64,000 nucleotides of DNA, taken from NCBI GenBank assembly GCA_900074745.1, contig LT598463.1, positions 317,926-381,925 of the forward strand, read 5' to 3'. Shown here piece by piece: positions 1-14,900 of the stretch. This stretch comes from Lachancea mirantina. Lineage: Eukaryota; Ascomycota; Saccharomycetes; Saccharomycetales; Saccharomycetaceae. Position 1 is the stretch's first letter. Every line of letters starts with the position of its first letter. A model generated the notes under the pieces. The model did not search any database. It was not told the DNA's origin and worked only from the letters and a program-made list of their open reading frames with translations. The translations under genes and the position numbers were made by a program.

Positions 1-258
1 TGAAATTTCACGGTCTGCAGACGTATAACTCTCTTCTCCGATGAAATGGAAATCGGGATACTCGGCTTTCAATCTTTTCAAGATCGTCTGCTCGATCTGC
101 TTGTCGATCGCCGTAACCAAATCAACCTGGTTCGCTTTGTCGTCGAACGAATCGAACATTTTGCCAGCGTTTTCCTTCAAAACGGGCCCAACTTCTTTCG
201 TTGCAAGTTCCACCAAAACGGTTTCGATATTCTTCAATTCTTGCTTGCTCAATACCAT
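1..258 (-). CDS. INM2: Inositol monophosphatase, 5' part only (INM1/INM2 orthologue)
   Basis: The minus strand opens with an ATG at 258 and reads in frame to the window edge, so only about the first 86 residues are visible. The start reads MVLSKQELKNIETVLVELAT, followed by VDLVTAIDKQIEQ and FIGEES. The last two match the first conserved blocks of the Mg-dependent inositol monophosphatase family, including the metal-binding Glu of the GEES motif. The enzyme hydrolyses inositol-1-phosphate to free inositol in the cytosol. S. cerevisiae has two copies left by genome duplication (INM1, INM2); this gene is the likely single ancestor-type copy. Its neighbour, the glutaredoxin-like gene, is also next to INM2 in S. 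cerevisiae, which supports the call. Catalytic residues further in lie outside the window. Confidence 0.85.
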   Translation of the reverse strand, partial: MVLSKQELKNIETVLVELATKEVGPVLKENAGKMFDSFDDKANQVDLVTAIDKQIEQTILKRLKAEYPDFHFIGEESYTSADREIS

Positions 259-453
259 TTCGAGCGATATTTTCCAATGCTTTCTCGTGTTTGCTTGTAA
301 ATGTGCACTCAACCTTCCAAGTTCTACGGTTTTGACAATGTGGACCTTTATATACCCTTGCTGCCTGTTTCCTAGGGTTCCCCATATCACTAAACGCTTT
401 CTTCATTAGCAAAAATAGGCCTTTCGTTCAAAATGAATATTTCATTCGAAAAA

Positions 454-525
454 AGGTCCTACCCGGATTCGAACCGGGGTTGTTCGGATCAGAACCGAAA
501 GTGATAACCACTACACTATAAGACC
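454..525 (-). tRNA. tRNA-Gln (anticodon CUG)
   Basis: The minus strand begins GGTCTTATAGTGTAGTGG, which contains the A box, and ends with the B box GGTTCGAATCC. The 7-bp acceptor stem closes with one G-U pair. The anticodon loop reads TTCTGAT, giving anticodon CTG for the glutamine codon CAG. The gene is 72 nt with the discriminator base and has no intron. A run of T on the transcribed strand follows immediately (plus-strand A run at 449-454), a normal RNA polymerase III terminator. The body is nearly identical to yeast tRNA-Gln as I recall it. It lies between the inositol phosphatase and glutaredoxin-like genes, and I see no retrotransposon trace beside it. Confidence 0.95.
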
Positions 526-689
526 CTTTACAGCTGTGGGCAGTGGTTTTGGGAAGCTTCTAAAGGATATAGCAGAATGGATTGATGTCGAAGAATCATA
601 AGTAATGGTAGACAGACGACACAGAAGAAACCCAAAACGGTAGCGAAACGATAGGGAAAGGGTACAGGAAGAGCAGCCAGTAAATAGCC

Positions 690-1067
690 ATGATCAGAGT
701 TAATCCGGGACGTCGATTAAACGGTTTGCGGGTGTTTTCGAGAAGCTTGAGTGCCCAAAGCAGCAGCAGTGCAACGAAAAACGACAACATAAGAGTGACG
801 CTATTCTCTAAAGAAAACTGCGGGCTGTGCACCAGGGCGACGACGGTTGTCGAAAAAGTACTTACGCAAGAGCAATTTGGTGCCGTGACGTTTAACGTCA
901 AGGATATCGATAGGCCGGAGAACAAAGAATGGTGGACAAAATACTGTTTGGACGTGCCCGTGGTGCACGTGGAGCGCGGCACGGACGCGGCATCTTTAGT
1001 AAAGATATTCCATAGGGTGGACGAGAAGGAGTTGGAGACTGCGATTCAAAAGGTGGAAGGTTTGTGA
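690..1067 (+). CDS. Glutaredoxin-like mitochondrial protein (YDR286C orthologue)
   Basis: A 125-residue ORF with an ATG start. The N-terminus is rich in Arg and Ser with almost no acidic residues (roughly residues 1-25), as in a mitochondrial presequence. The body begins with RVTLFSKENCGLCTRA. CGLC is a CxxC redox site placed right after the first beta strand, as in glutaredoxins, and DVPVVHVE gives the cis-Pro loop. The family is DUF836/glutaredoxin-like thiol-disulfide oxidoreductase; S. cerevisiae YDR286C has a similar length (about 114 aa) and its physiological role is not established. Position between INM and ZIP1 matches S. cerevisiae gene order. The reading frame looks intact. Confidence 0.85.
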   Translation: MIRVNPGRRLNGLRVFSRSLSAQSSSSATKNDNIRVTLFSKENCGLCTRATTVVEKVLTQEQFGAVTFNVKDIDRPENKEWWTKYCLDVPVVHVERGTDAASLVKIFHRVDEKELETAIQKVEGL

Positions 1068-1090
1068 AGCGTCTCGCGCACGCGCTTCCT

Positions 1091-3125
1091 CTATTCTCGC
1101 TTCGTCCGCTTGTTGCTCGTGTTGTCCTCGAGTAGAAGCTTTTTCTTTCTTGTAGCGCGCATAGCCGATTTTTCCTGTTTGAGCAACGACGCAACTGCCA
1201 TTTCAAGGTCGTCGCTCGAAGATGACGGCAACTCGAATGCGTCCTCGTGATTATCACCGTGTGTGTCGGACGTTTGAGCCCTTGTGGGCGGGCCCAGCGC
1301 TGTTTTCGTCCGTCGGGCCTTCAAACCAGCCGAGTGTACTGCTGGCGCCGGTTTCACTCGCCCTATCAGCTTCTTCGCCGCTTCGAGCTCTTCCTCAGGC
1401 AGACTCACCTTGCCCTGCATCTCGACTTTTTTTGTGACGCTCGCGGGGTTTTCTCTTCCCCGCGGCACATCGCGACAGGACTCTTCAGCAAAAGACTGAT
1501 CATTCACGACCGATTTCTCGACTTTCTTTTTGAGCGCGTTGCGCTCCGCTGTGATCATTCCCAAAATATTGGCCTGAGCTGCAAATTGGCTTGCAAACAT
1601 TGTTTCAACTGATCGCACTTCGCACCTAATCCTTTCGATCTCTTTATCCTTTTTAGTCACCAACTCATTCATCTCCTTCTGCTGCGTCTTAAGCCCGAGC
1701 ACCTTGTCCCGCAAAGTTTTGATTTCTGCATCTTTCGCATTTATCATATTAATAGCCTCGCCCTTCTGTAACGATATTTGGTGACACTCCCGTTGTAAAT
1801 CGCTCACGTTTTCTCGATCGATCTGCAACCTTGCAATGTCAGCATTCTGTGCCTCGATCATCTCAGAAATAGCACTCACCGAGTCCGCTGCACCTCTCAG
1901 CATGTGCATAATTTCTAGCAACGAACAATCAAGCTTCGACGTTGCTATTCCGTTTCCGGACAAGGCCATCTGACTTTCGATGAACTCGAGGGTCTTGTGT
2001 ATCCTGCCCACGTCAATACTCACAGAACAGGTTGGAGTCATATCTTTCATTCCCGAACTAATATTGGCTGAAAAATTCGAAAATGAGGTTGCCAGCTGTT
2101 TAGCAAGTTTATTGGAAAATGTTTTAAGCACACTTTTGGCTCAGGGTTCGTGTTAGTATCATTGCGATCATGGAGTAAAAGCATTCAAGGGTCTCCTTAG
2201 GTATATACGTTTCGCAAGTAGTCTTCAAAGATTCGCAAATTTCAGCATTCTTCGCCGACAAAGTCGTAAGTTCGCCACAGGACTGCTGTTCCGCCTTTAG
2301 CATCTTACCCATGGACGTCGACTCCTTCTTAACCGTTAGATCCAGGTTCTTAAGCACCCTTTCAAGAAGATCATTAGAATAGATACGAGCGGCCTTCAAT
2401 TCATCCATAATCGCAACGTTGCATTCCTCCTCTTCCTGCAGCCCTGTTCGGCAAGCTACCAGTAGGTTTTGCTTCTCTGCGACCTTTAATTGCTCCTGCT
2501 CGCACCGCGCCTTAACATCCGCATAGTTTTGCCTCAGCTGTTCATGCTGCCGTTGCAACACACAGACTTTCTCGTTCGTAGACAGCATCTGAGCACTTAG
2601 AGCCCGAAGAGACTCCTCACTTCCAATTTCGCGAGCCTTCAACTGGTTGCATGTTTCCCCAACATTCTTCAACAATTCGCCATGACCTCGGAGCCGCTCG
2701 CTCAAATTCGTCAATTCCGTCCTGTAATTGGCAATTTCTGCGTGTTGTCGCTGATTTTCACTCTTGGACCGCTTCAGCTCGAGCCGTATGCTCGAGCTGA
2801 TCTTTTGGGCGTTCGCAAACGCATCTAGCAGCACGTCGCTGCTTTCCGCGACATCCACAACATCCCCAACAGACTTTACCTTCATGACTATGCCCCCGCT
2901 GCTAGTCCGCTTTCCCATTTTAGGCGTGCTTTCGGCCATATTAGCGTCGCAAACGGTCGTATCGGTGGTTGTGCTGTTACTGATCATAAGTCGGCTCCTA
3001 GCGGAGCTATGACCTTCAGAACATTCCCCTACATTTTCTGGATCGGCTTCTCCCGTACTGTGCTTCGAAAACACGTTCGAACGCCTTTTAAACCCAAGCG
3101 CGTTGTCTCTAAAGAAGCTCGACAT
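1091..3125 (-). CDS. ZIP1: ZIP1 orthologue, synaptonemal complex central-region protein; frame broken or spliced
   Basis: Two minus-strand frames together resemble Zip1, the coiled-coil transverse filament protein of the meiotic synaptonemal complex. The upstream frame (2124-3125, 333 codons) starts with an ATG and MSSFFRDNALGFKRRSNVF, close to the Zip1 N-terminus, then heptad-rich coiled coil. The downstream frame (from about 2131 to 1091, about 346 codons) is coiled coil and ends with an acidic SSSSDDLEM patch and a basic RKKKLLLEDN...KRTKRE tail, matching the Zip1 C-terminus. The downstream frame has no ATG near its 5' end (its first possible start is GTG), and the frames differ by +1, so it is one gene with a break near 2120-2140. 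Either the sequence has an indel, the gene is damaged in this strain, or the break is removed by splicing: a perfect TACTAAC lies at 2152-2158 on the coding strand. Sum length about 650-680 aa against 875 in S. cerevisiae, so the coil is shorter. ZIP1 sits between the YDR286C and DPP1 orthologues as in S. cerevisiae. Confidence 0.8.
2058..2208 (-). other. ZIP1: Candidate intron in ZIP1
   Basis: On the coding (minus) strand a possible 5' splice site GTATAT starts at 2208, a perfect branch point TACTAAC lies at 2152-2158, and two 3' ends restore the downstream ZIP1 frame: AAG ending at 2133 (76-nt intron) or TAG ending at 2058 (151-nt intron). Both join phase 2 to the downstream frame. AGACCCTT, one mismatch from the Mer1 enhancer AYACCCUY known from meiotic yeast introns, lies about 15 nt inside the 5' end. 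The 5' site is weak, other YAGs in the wrong phase lie between branch point and TAG, and S. cerevisiae ZIP1 has no intron as I recall. This is a hypothesis that would explain the frame break. Confidence 0.35.
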
Positions 3126-3582
3126 GGTAACCGCTAAGCACCGATTTTAAGCTCTAATTTCACCCAAAGTCTTCGAATTTGGTATCAGTATGGTCTTCTC
3201 AACTCCCTTGTAACTTTCAGCGCACCCAATATGCTTTCAAATGTCTAGATTATCGCCAAGGGATTGTTTACGAATCGAAAAACTGCCTTAAGGGTTACAT
3301 CGATGACTAGATTGATAACCCTTCCATCGTAAAAAATTAGTATATATATGAGAGACTGACATTAAGATGTAATAAGAATAGAGAACCTTCAATCACACCT
3401 GTTGAACAGTCAAATCTATAAAGGACAAGAAGATCTGTTCACGTACTTTGATACTAAAACTGCCATATTACGGTTTTTTAACGTTTAAGAGGCCGTTTTC
3501 AGAGTAATTTTTGCTCATCTGGACCCCCGATTAAATCAAAGAATAAGCTTCACCACATTGCTCCGAGCAAAATCCTTCCGAA
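3126..3582. promoter_or_regulatory. Divergent intergenic region ZIP1/DPP1
   Basis: This 457-bp stretch lies between the start codons of ZIP1 (minus) and DPP1 (plus), so it should hold both promoters. A TATATATAT-like stretch lies at about 3340-3350. I found no URS1 (Ume6) site for the meiotic gene. A near-match to a Zap1 element at 3285-3295 is listed separately. Confidence 0.6.
3285..3295 (+). promoter_or_regulatory. Possible Zap1 zinc-responsive element upstream of DPP1
   Basis: The sequence GCCTTAAGGGT matches 10 of 11 positions of the zinc-responsive element ACCYTNARGGT. It lies about 290 bp upstream of DPP1. In S. cerevisiae DPP1 is induced by zinc depletion through Zap1, so the element is where one would look for it. 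The match could be chance; only one such site was noticed. Confidence 0.35.
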
Positions 3583-4461
3583 ATGCCAGTAAATCGTGCT
3601 ACATTAGGGTTATCAAACTTTCCAAGATACCAGGAAATTACGAAATGGAGATTGAGCGACGCAGTTCTTTGTGTAGTCTTTTCGCTGGTCAACAACGCGA
3701 TTGCCAATGCTGAACCTTTCCAGAGGCAGTTTTTCCTTGCAGACCTCACAATCTCTCATCCACACGCGGAAACACAGCGCGTAGGCAGCACTGCGCTTCT
3801 GATGTACAGTTTGGTGTTACCTGCGGTCGTAATTTGTTGTTTCACGCTACTTGTCGCTGACGCCAAACACAAGCCGTATTTGCTGTACATCTCGTTACTG
3901 GGGCTCGCACTGTCCTGGAGCACCACGTCGCTTGTCACCGACTACCTGAAAAACTGGATTGGCCGTCTTAGACCAGACTTTCTAGCGCGTTGCAGACCCA
4001 GAGACGGCATTCCAGGCCATGTTCTCGTCACCGCGGCAGAAGTTTGCACGACCTCCAATTTACCCAAACTCATGGACGGATTCCGCACGACTCCCTCTGG
4101 CCATTCTAGCGAGAGTTTCGCAGGCTTGGGCTATTTGTATCTGTGGCTTTGCGGCCAATTGCTCACCGATCTGCCTCAAGTGGGATCCTGGAGAAAATGC
4201 TTGGCCTCAGTGCCTTTGCTGATCGCTACAACGGTCGCATTGTCGCGCACAGAGGACTACAGGCACCATTTCGTGGATGTTATCATCGGCAGCTGCCTTG
4301 GAATGGCCATTGCTTTCTGGGCGTACCACAGAAATTTCCCCAGCATCAGTAGTCCAATTCCGTTCAAACCTGTCTTAGACGACACTGATGTGACTCTTGA
4401 ATTGGGTAAATCCGAATTTAAACCTCTCAACGATGAAGAGGAGAACTCCACCGCGAATTAA
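3583..4461 (+). CDS. DPP1: Diacylglycerol pyrophosphate phosphatase (lipid phosphatase, PAP2 family)
   Basis: A 292-residue membrane protein (S. cerevisiae Dpp1: 289). All three lipid phosphatase motifs are present in order: KNWIGRLRP (KX6RP), TPSGHSS (PSGH with catalytic His) and SRTEDYRHHFVDV (SRX5HX3D). About six hydrophobic segments surround them. The enzyme removes the beta phosphate from diacylglycerol pyrophosphate and then dephosphorylates phosphatidate, acting on the vacuolar membrane in S. cerevisiae. The C-terminal tail is acidic and cytosolic-looking. It lies between ZIP1 and GCN2 as in S. cerevisiae. The ATG at 3583 gives a full-length protein. Confidence 0.93.
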   Translation: MPVNRATLGLSNFPRYQEITKWRLSDAVLCVVFSLVNNAIANAEPFQRQFFLADLTISHPHAETQRVGSTALLMYSLVLPAVVICCFTLLVADAKHKPYLLYISLLGLALSWSTTSLVTDYLKNWIGRLRPDFLARCRPRDGIPGHVLVTAAEVCTTSNLPKLMDGFRTTPSGHSSESFAGLGYLYLWLCGQLLTDLPQVGSWRKCLASVPLLIATTVALSRTEDYRHHFVDVIIGSCLGMAIAFWAYHRNFPSISSPIPFKPVLDDTDVTLELGKSEFKPLNDEEENSTAN

Positions 4462-9899
<5,438 letters not shown>

Positions 9900-10086
9900 A
9901 GACTGGGATACACAAGTTATTTCGACCGTGAAGATGTTGAGGAGGCGTTAGCGAATTTAATCCGAAGGATGGATCAAATGTGTTGATAATCTAGGCTATC
10001 CGTATGTAAGTAGGAAATATCAACTTCTTGATATCATGAATACATCATATAGAATAAACCTCTTAATAACCAAAGCGAGACACATT

Positions 10087-10793
10087 ATGAAGCGATCTGC
10101 GTACGTGTGCTAATGGAATTGGTTATACTAAAATGGTGTCGATATAATTACTAACCTTCATGTAGCGTTCTTTTCGTTGAAAAGGCCACACCGGCAACGA
10201 TTACAGAATTCCACGATGTGTTATCCAATGATTTAGAATCTGTGAAGGAAAAATGGTCATTTGAGTTCAAAACGTTCAGATCTTCAGTCAAGAACTTACC
10301 CGTGGGAGAACCTAAGCTCTTACATGCGGTAACTTTTTCCCATCGTGACAATCAGAGCGTGGTCATACGAAGTAAATCGGCAATCGTTACTACGGCCCAA
10401 GGATCCACGATCCCTGATGATTTGGTATTGAATAGTTGCTCTGCAGGTGCGTGTGAACCGTTTGACAGCGTTTTAATGTCCAAATTGTCAAATCTTTGGA
10501 CATTGAGACAAAGTATAAAAGGTGATTTTGGTAGTACTTACAAAACTACAGAATTGACCATCCGAGCTGCCAATATATTCTCTTATGGGAGTTTCAAGGG
10601 ACTTGTTATTGAATTGGAGTGCGAAGATGACGTTGCGGCGGAAGAATTCCAGCAACGAGTCGATAAAATATGCAACTATTTGAAAGACATTTCTGTGGGC
10701 GATTTTAGAACGTGTTCTGATCATATAGATCCGTCAAAACCGCATTTCCTTTGTGACGTTGCATACCAATACATAAGAGTCCTGGAACTATAA
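10087..10793 (+). CDS. SRB2: Mediator subunit Med20 (SRB2), two exons
   Basis: Exon 1 is 10087-10100 (ATG AAG CGA TCT GC) and exon 2 is 10166-10793. Splicing gives MKRSAVLFVEKATPATITEF, almost residue for residue the S. cerevisiae Srb2 start MGKSAVIFVERATPATLTEL, and a 213-aa protein (S. cerevisiae 210). The C-terminus AYQYIRVLEL also matches. Med20 forms part of the Mediator head with Med8 and Med18 and contacts TBP and RNA polymerase II. S. cerevisiae SRB2 has an intron at the same place, so the intron is ancestral. ATGs inside exon 2 (e.g. 10218) would lose the conserved N-terminus. Confidence 0.95.
10101..10165 (+). other. SRB2: SRB2 spliceosomal intron
   Basis: A 65-nt intron: 5' site GTACGT at 10101, branch point TACTAAC at 10149-10155, 3' site TAG at 10163-10165. 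It splits codon 5 in phase 2. GTACGT is a known but less common 5' site in yeast. The branch point is only about 10 nt from the acceptor, and the whole intron is near the lower size limit. Confidence 0.93.
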
Positions 10794-10814
10794 GCGGATC
10801 ATGTATCGGAAGTC

Positions 10815-11837
10815 TTAATTTGCCAATTTACTCAACAGATCTTGAATGCTCGACGTCACAGTCACAGACGCATTGGCAGCGACTTCTGCTGGGCTTGGTT
10901 CTACCTCCGTTTCTTCGGATTCCTCAAGGCCCAATGCAACAGTTTTAATTTTCTTTGAATCCTCTGGGTCCCCTTCTTCGTCTCTGGAACGCTTGGTCCC
11001 ACCATGGTCAGAATCACTATCATCATCGCTGTCACTAGCTTCGTAAGTAGGTAAGGCCAAAGTTTCACCCACATCTGCCGGCGTTTGACTCGTGGGATCC
11101 TTGGAGGCGAGCACACTGTCAATTTCTTGAATCATATCCAGATCTTGGGCCAGCTGTTCCGATTGGAAATCTTGCAATTTCTTAAACTCTTGAATTGCCA
11201 TTTCGCGTTGTTCTATAGCCTTGGACAACGCATCTTTCGCTGCTTGACCAATCTTTACGACTGTTTTATAGTTTTCCATGTATACAACACTACTTGGGTC
11301 CATTGCATTGACCGAAGAGTCAAATCTTGTCCTTGTTGAACTAATACCAGCTTGACACCCTACCAATCGCTGTAATATCTCATTAATGGGTTTCAATTCT
11401 GGAACACGACCAAAATCCGATTTTTCAACCGGTTTCCGCGATTTCAGTCTGACCAAAACGTCTTTTAGCACCGAATCCGAAAAGACCTGTCTCTGTTTCC
11501 ATATATCCACCACTCGCTTGACCTTCTTACCTAAATCCTGTGGTAACTCTGGATACACTTTCCCCATTACTTGGGGCATAATTTTACCAAAAGAATCGCT
11601 GAATTGACCAATTCGTTTGTGTTTTGCCTGCTGAATCACATCGTTCGCCAAGTAAATCGATAAAAGCTTTCTTCTCGTGTTGGTGCTTGATTTTAATACA
11701 AAATCTTTCCAACAATTAGCAATCTTATCGGCGTCTCTATAGTACGATAAAACCCATTTTGAAGCCCCCACGATTGATTCTTGTGTTTCATCAAGTCCAT
11801 TGAGCTTGCCCAGTAACTGCTCATCACTGTACGGCAT
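10815..11837 (-). CDS. RTT103: RTT103, RNA polymerase II CTD-interacting termination factor
   Basis: A 340-residue protein starting MPYSDEQLLGKLNGL. The N-terminal 130 residues form a CID domain (LSIYLANDVIQQAKHK is diagnostic), which binds Ser2-phosphorylated CTD repeats of RNA polymerase II. It is followed by a helical region (about 190-260) and an acidic, Ser-rich tail. Rtt103 works with the Rat1-Rai1 exonuclease in transcription termination. S. cerevisiae Rtt103 has 409 residues, so the low-complexity tail is shorter here. It converges with SRB2, with only 21 bp between the stop codons, and shares a divergent promoter with HRQ1. Confidence 0.93.
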   Translation of the reverse strand: MPYSDEQLLGKLNGLDETQESIVGASKWVLSYYRDADKIANCWKDFVLKSSTNTRRKLLSIYLANDVIQQAKHKRIGQFSDSFGKIMPQVMGKVYPELPQDLGKKVKRVVDIWKQRQVFSDSVLKDVLVRLKSRKPVEKSDFGRVPELKPINEILQRLVGCQAGISSTRTRFDSSVNAMDPSSVVYMENYKTVVKIGQAAKDALSKAIEQREMAIQEFKKLQDFQSEQLAQDLDMIQEIDSVLASKDPTSQTPADVGETLALPTYEASDSDDDSDSDHGGTKRSRDEEGDPEDSKKIKTVALGLEESEETEVEPSPAEVAANASVTVTSSIQDLLSKLAN

Positions 11838-11984
11838 TTTTGTTGATAGTTTCGTTTCTCTATTATACTTGACGATATATATATATCAAAGATAAACTAA
11901 CTAATAGTTGATATTTCAAGATCAAATTCCAGTCTACCAACCTTCAAGAAACCGTTAATGTAAGCCTAAAAAGAGTATACAACC

Positions 11985-14900
11985 ATGGAAAATGATGCTA
12001 AAAAGGAAGATAAATGCTCAGAAAATAGTCCGAATGGCTTTAAAGAGCTGAGAAAGATATTCTTCCGATTGAATACGTTTTACACGTTTCTTATGTCCAG
12101 GAAACATGTTGTTACGACATTTGAAGTTTTGAAAAAACCGATCGAAAAGGACTTGAAACGGTGTTTGGGAATAGAAGATTTAGCTAAAATTGCCTACTTA
12201 TTGCCCAGGGACGTTGATTTCAAGTATGTGGACATAAATCAGTTCCAGACGGAATCCAAGAAATTCGATTTTAATCGTGGTGGGTACGAGCAGAAAAGTT
12301 CAGATATTTTCCAATTGAGACCAGAAAATAGTGAGTTCGATAGTATAGAGGAGACACAGGTGTTGGTTTTTGAGTTCACCGATGGGAATTTGTCCAGATC
12401 TTTGTCCAGAAAGGATTTCAAGACGCAAGTTAAATTGCCAGAGTTTACACCGGAGGCTATGAAAAAGATGATTAGCAAGCGGAAAGAGATATTTGAAGCG
12501 AGTATTCGCAGATTTTTGTCAGAATGTCGTCTGCGGAATGTTGATCCTTGGGAAAGATTAGAACAAGAAAGTGCGGGTGTGATTCCACATAAGAAAGAGT
12601 ACGTGGACCCGATAGAGTCTATGATGAAAGCCCACGAGGGTGAAACAAGTGTAGTTGTAGACGAATCGACGAATGCAACGAGACCAACGATTCCCATACT
12701 TTTGGCAAAACTTAAACTATGGGAATTATATAATAGTCAAATTGTCGACGAATTTCTAATGGCTAAAAGAGCGCCGAAATTTGGTGATTTGGATTTCCGA
12801 ATGTCGCCAGAAGTCCTCCAAGTGATTGAACACGATCGGTTTTATTCCCATCAGGCCGAAGCACTCAATGCGATTCACCGAGGCGAACACGTTATAATTA
12901 CAACGTCCACTTCCTCGGGTAAATCGCTTATTTATCAACTTTCAGCAATGGACGCTCTGCTGAAAGACCCGGAATCGACTTTCATGTACATTTTCCCAAC
13001 CAAGGCGCTGGCGCAAGATCAAAAAAGGTCGTTTCAATTATTGATTAGCAAAATTCCACAACTTCAACATGTACTTGTCGACACTTACGATGGTGATACG
13101 GAAAAAGTTAATCGGGCTTTTATAAGAAAGAATGCTCGCGTGATTTTTACGAATCCAGATATGGTACATGCAAGCATCCTGCCCAATCACCCCAATTGGC
13201 GACATTTCCTGATGCATTTGAAGCTTGTGGTCGTCGACGAGCTCCACGTTTACAAAGGCCTATTTGGATCTCATGTTGCTCTAGTCATGCGACGATTGCT
13301 CAGACTCGCAAAGAGTTTTTACAACAATCACGAAATGCAGTTTGTATCCTGTTCTGCCACTGTAAAAAGACCAGTAGAGCATATGCGAAACATTTTCGGT
13401 ATCCAGGATCTTGTGCTGATAGAAGAAGACGGATCACCAAGAGGCGAGAAGCATTTAGTGGTCTGGAATCCACCTCTTTTGTCCCAACACATGAGAAGAC
13501 GGGAAAACTTCATTCAAGAGAGTGCAAGAATCCTAGTTGAACTGATCCTATCAAATGTCAGAAGCATTGCATTTTGTTACGTTAGACGCGTGTGTGAGTT
13601 GTTGATGAAAGAAGTGAGGAATATTCTACAAGAAATGAATAGAACGGACCTTCTTCACGAGGTCATGTCCTACAGAGGTGGGTATTCTCCGAGTGACAGA
13701 AGAAAAATCGAGCAAGAGATGTTTCACGGAAATCTGAGAGCAGTTATTTCTACGAACGCTTTGGAGCTAGGTATTGACATTGGTGGTCTAGACTGCGTGT
13801 TGATGTGCGGATTCCCTCTATCTTTGGCCAATTTTCACCAACAAAGTGGTAGAGCTGGTAGAAGAAATAGAGACTCACTCACGTTAGTGGTTGCGAGCGA
13901 CTCACCTGTAGATCAACATTATGTGGCACATCCAGAACTCCTAAGAGAAGGTGGGAACAGAGATTCGTTTCAGGAACTCATCTTGGATTTCGATAATATG
14001 CTCATTCTAGAGGGCCACATACAATGTGCAGCTTTCGAATTACCTATAAAGATCGAAAGAGATGAAAATTATTTCAAAAAGGAGAACCTCTCAAAGATTT
14101 GCCACGAAAGGCTTCAGCAAGATGAGAATGGCTTTCACACAAATAATAGATTTTTGCCATGGCCGTCTAAACTGGTTTCTTTACGTGGAGGTGAAGAGGA
14201 TCAATACGCCGTTGTCGATATCACAAATGGGAGAAATATTGTGATTGAAGAGGTCGAAGCTTCACGGTCGAGTTTTACATTGTACGACGGTGGCATTTTC
14301 ATCCATCAAGGATACCCGTACTTGGTCAAAGAATTCAATCCAGATGAACGTTATGCCAAAGTACAAAGAGTTGATGTTGATTGGGTTACAAGCCAAAGGG
14401 ATTTCAATGATGTCGATCCACGCGAGATTGAAATGATAAGATCACTTGAAAGCAGCGATGTACCAATATTCTTTGGTAAAATTCAAAGCACTATAATTGT
14501 GTTTGGATTTTTCAAGATAGACAAGCATAAAAGGATTATCGACGCGGTCGAGACCCATAATCCGCCTATAATTATTGATTCCAAAGGTTTCTGGATTGAT
14601 TTACCTCCCAGGGTCATTGAACTCTGTCAGCAGAAAGAGCTAAGTATTGCTGGTGGAATACATGCAGCCCAGCATGCTGTTATGAGTCTTCTTCCATCTT
14701 TCATTGTAGCAGGTGTCGACGAAATCCAGACTGAATGTAAGGCACCTGAAAAGGAATTCGCTGAGAGGCAAACCGCAAGGAAACGGCCCGCTCGCTTAAT
14801 CTTTTATGATTCAAAAGGCGGTAAATTTGGGTCTGGTTTATCAACAAAGGCCTTCGAACACATTGACGACATCTTGGAAGGCGCTCTAGAAAGAGTAAAG

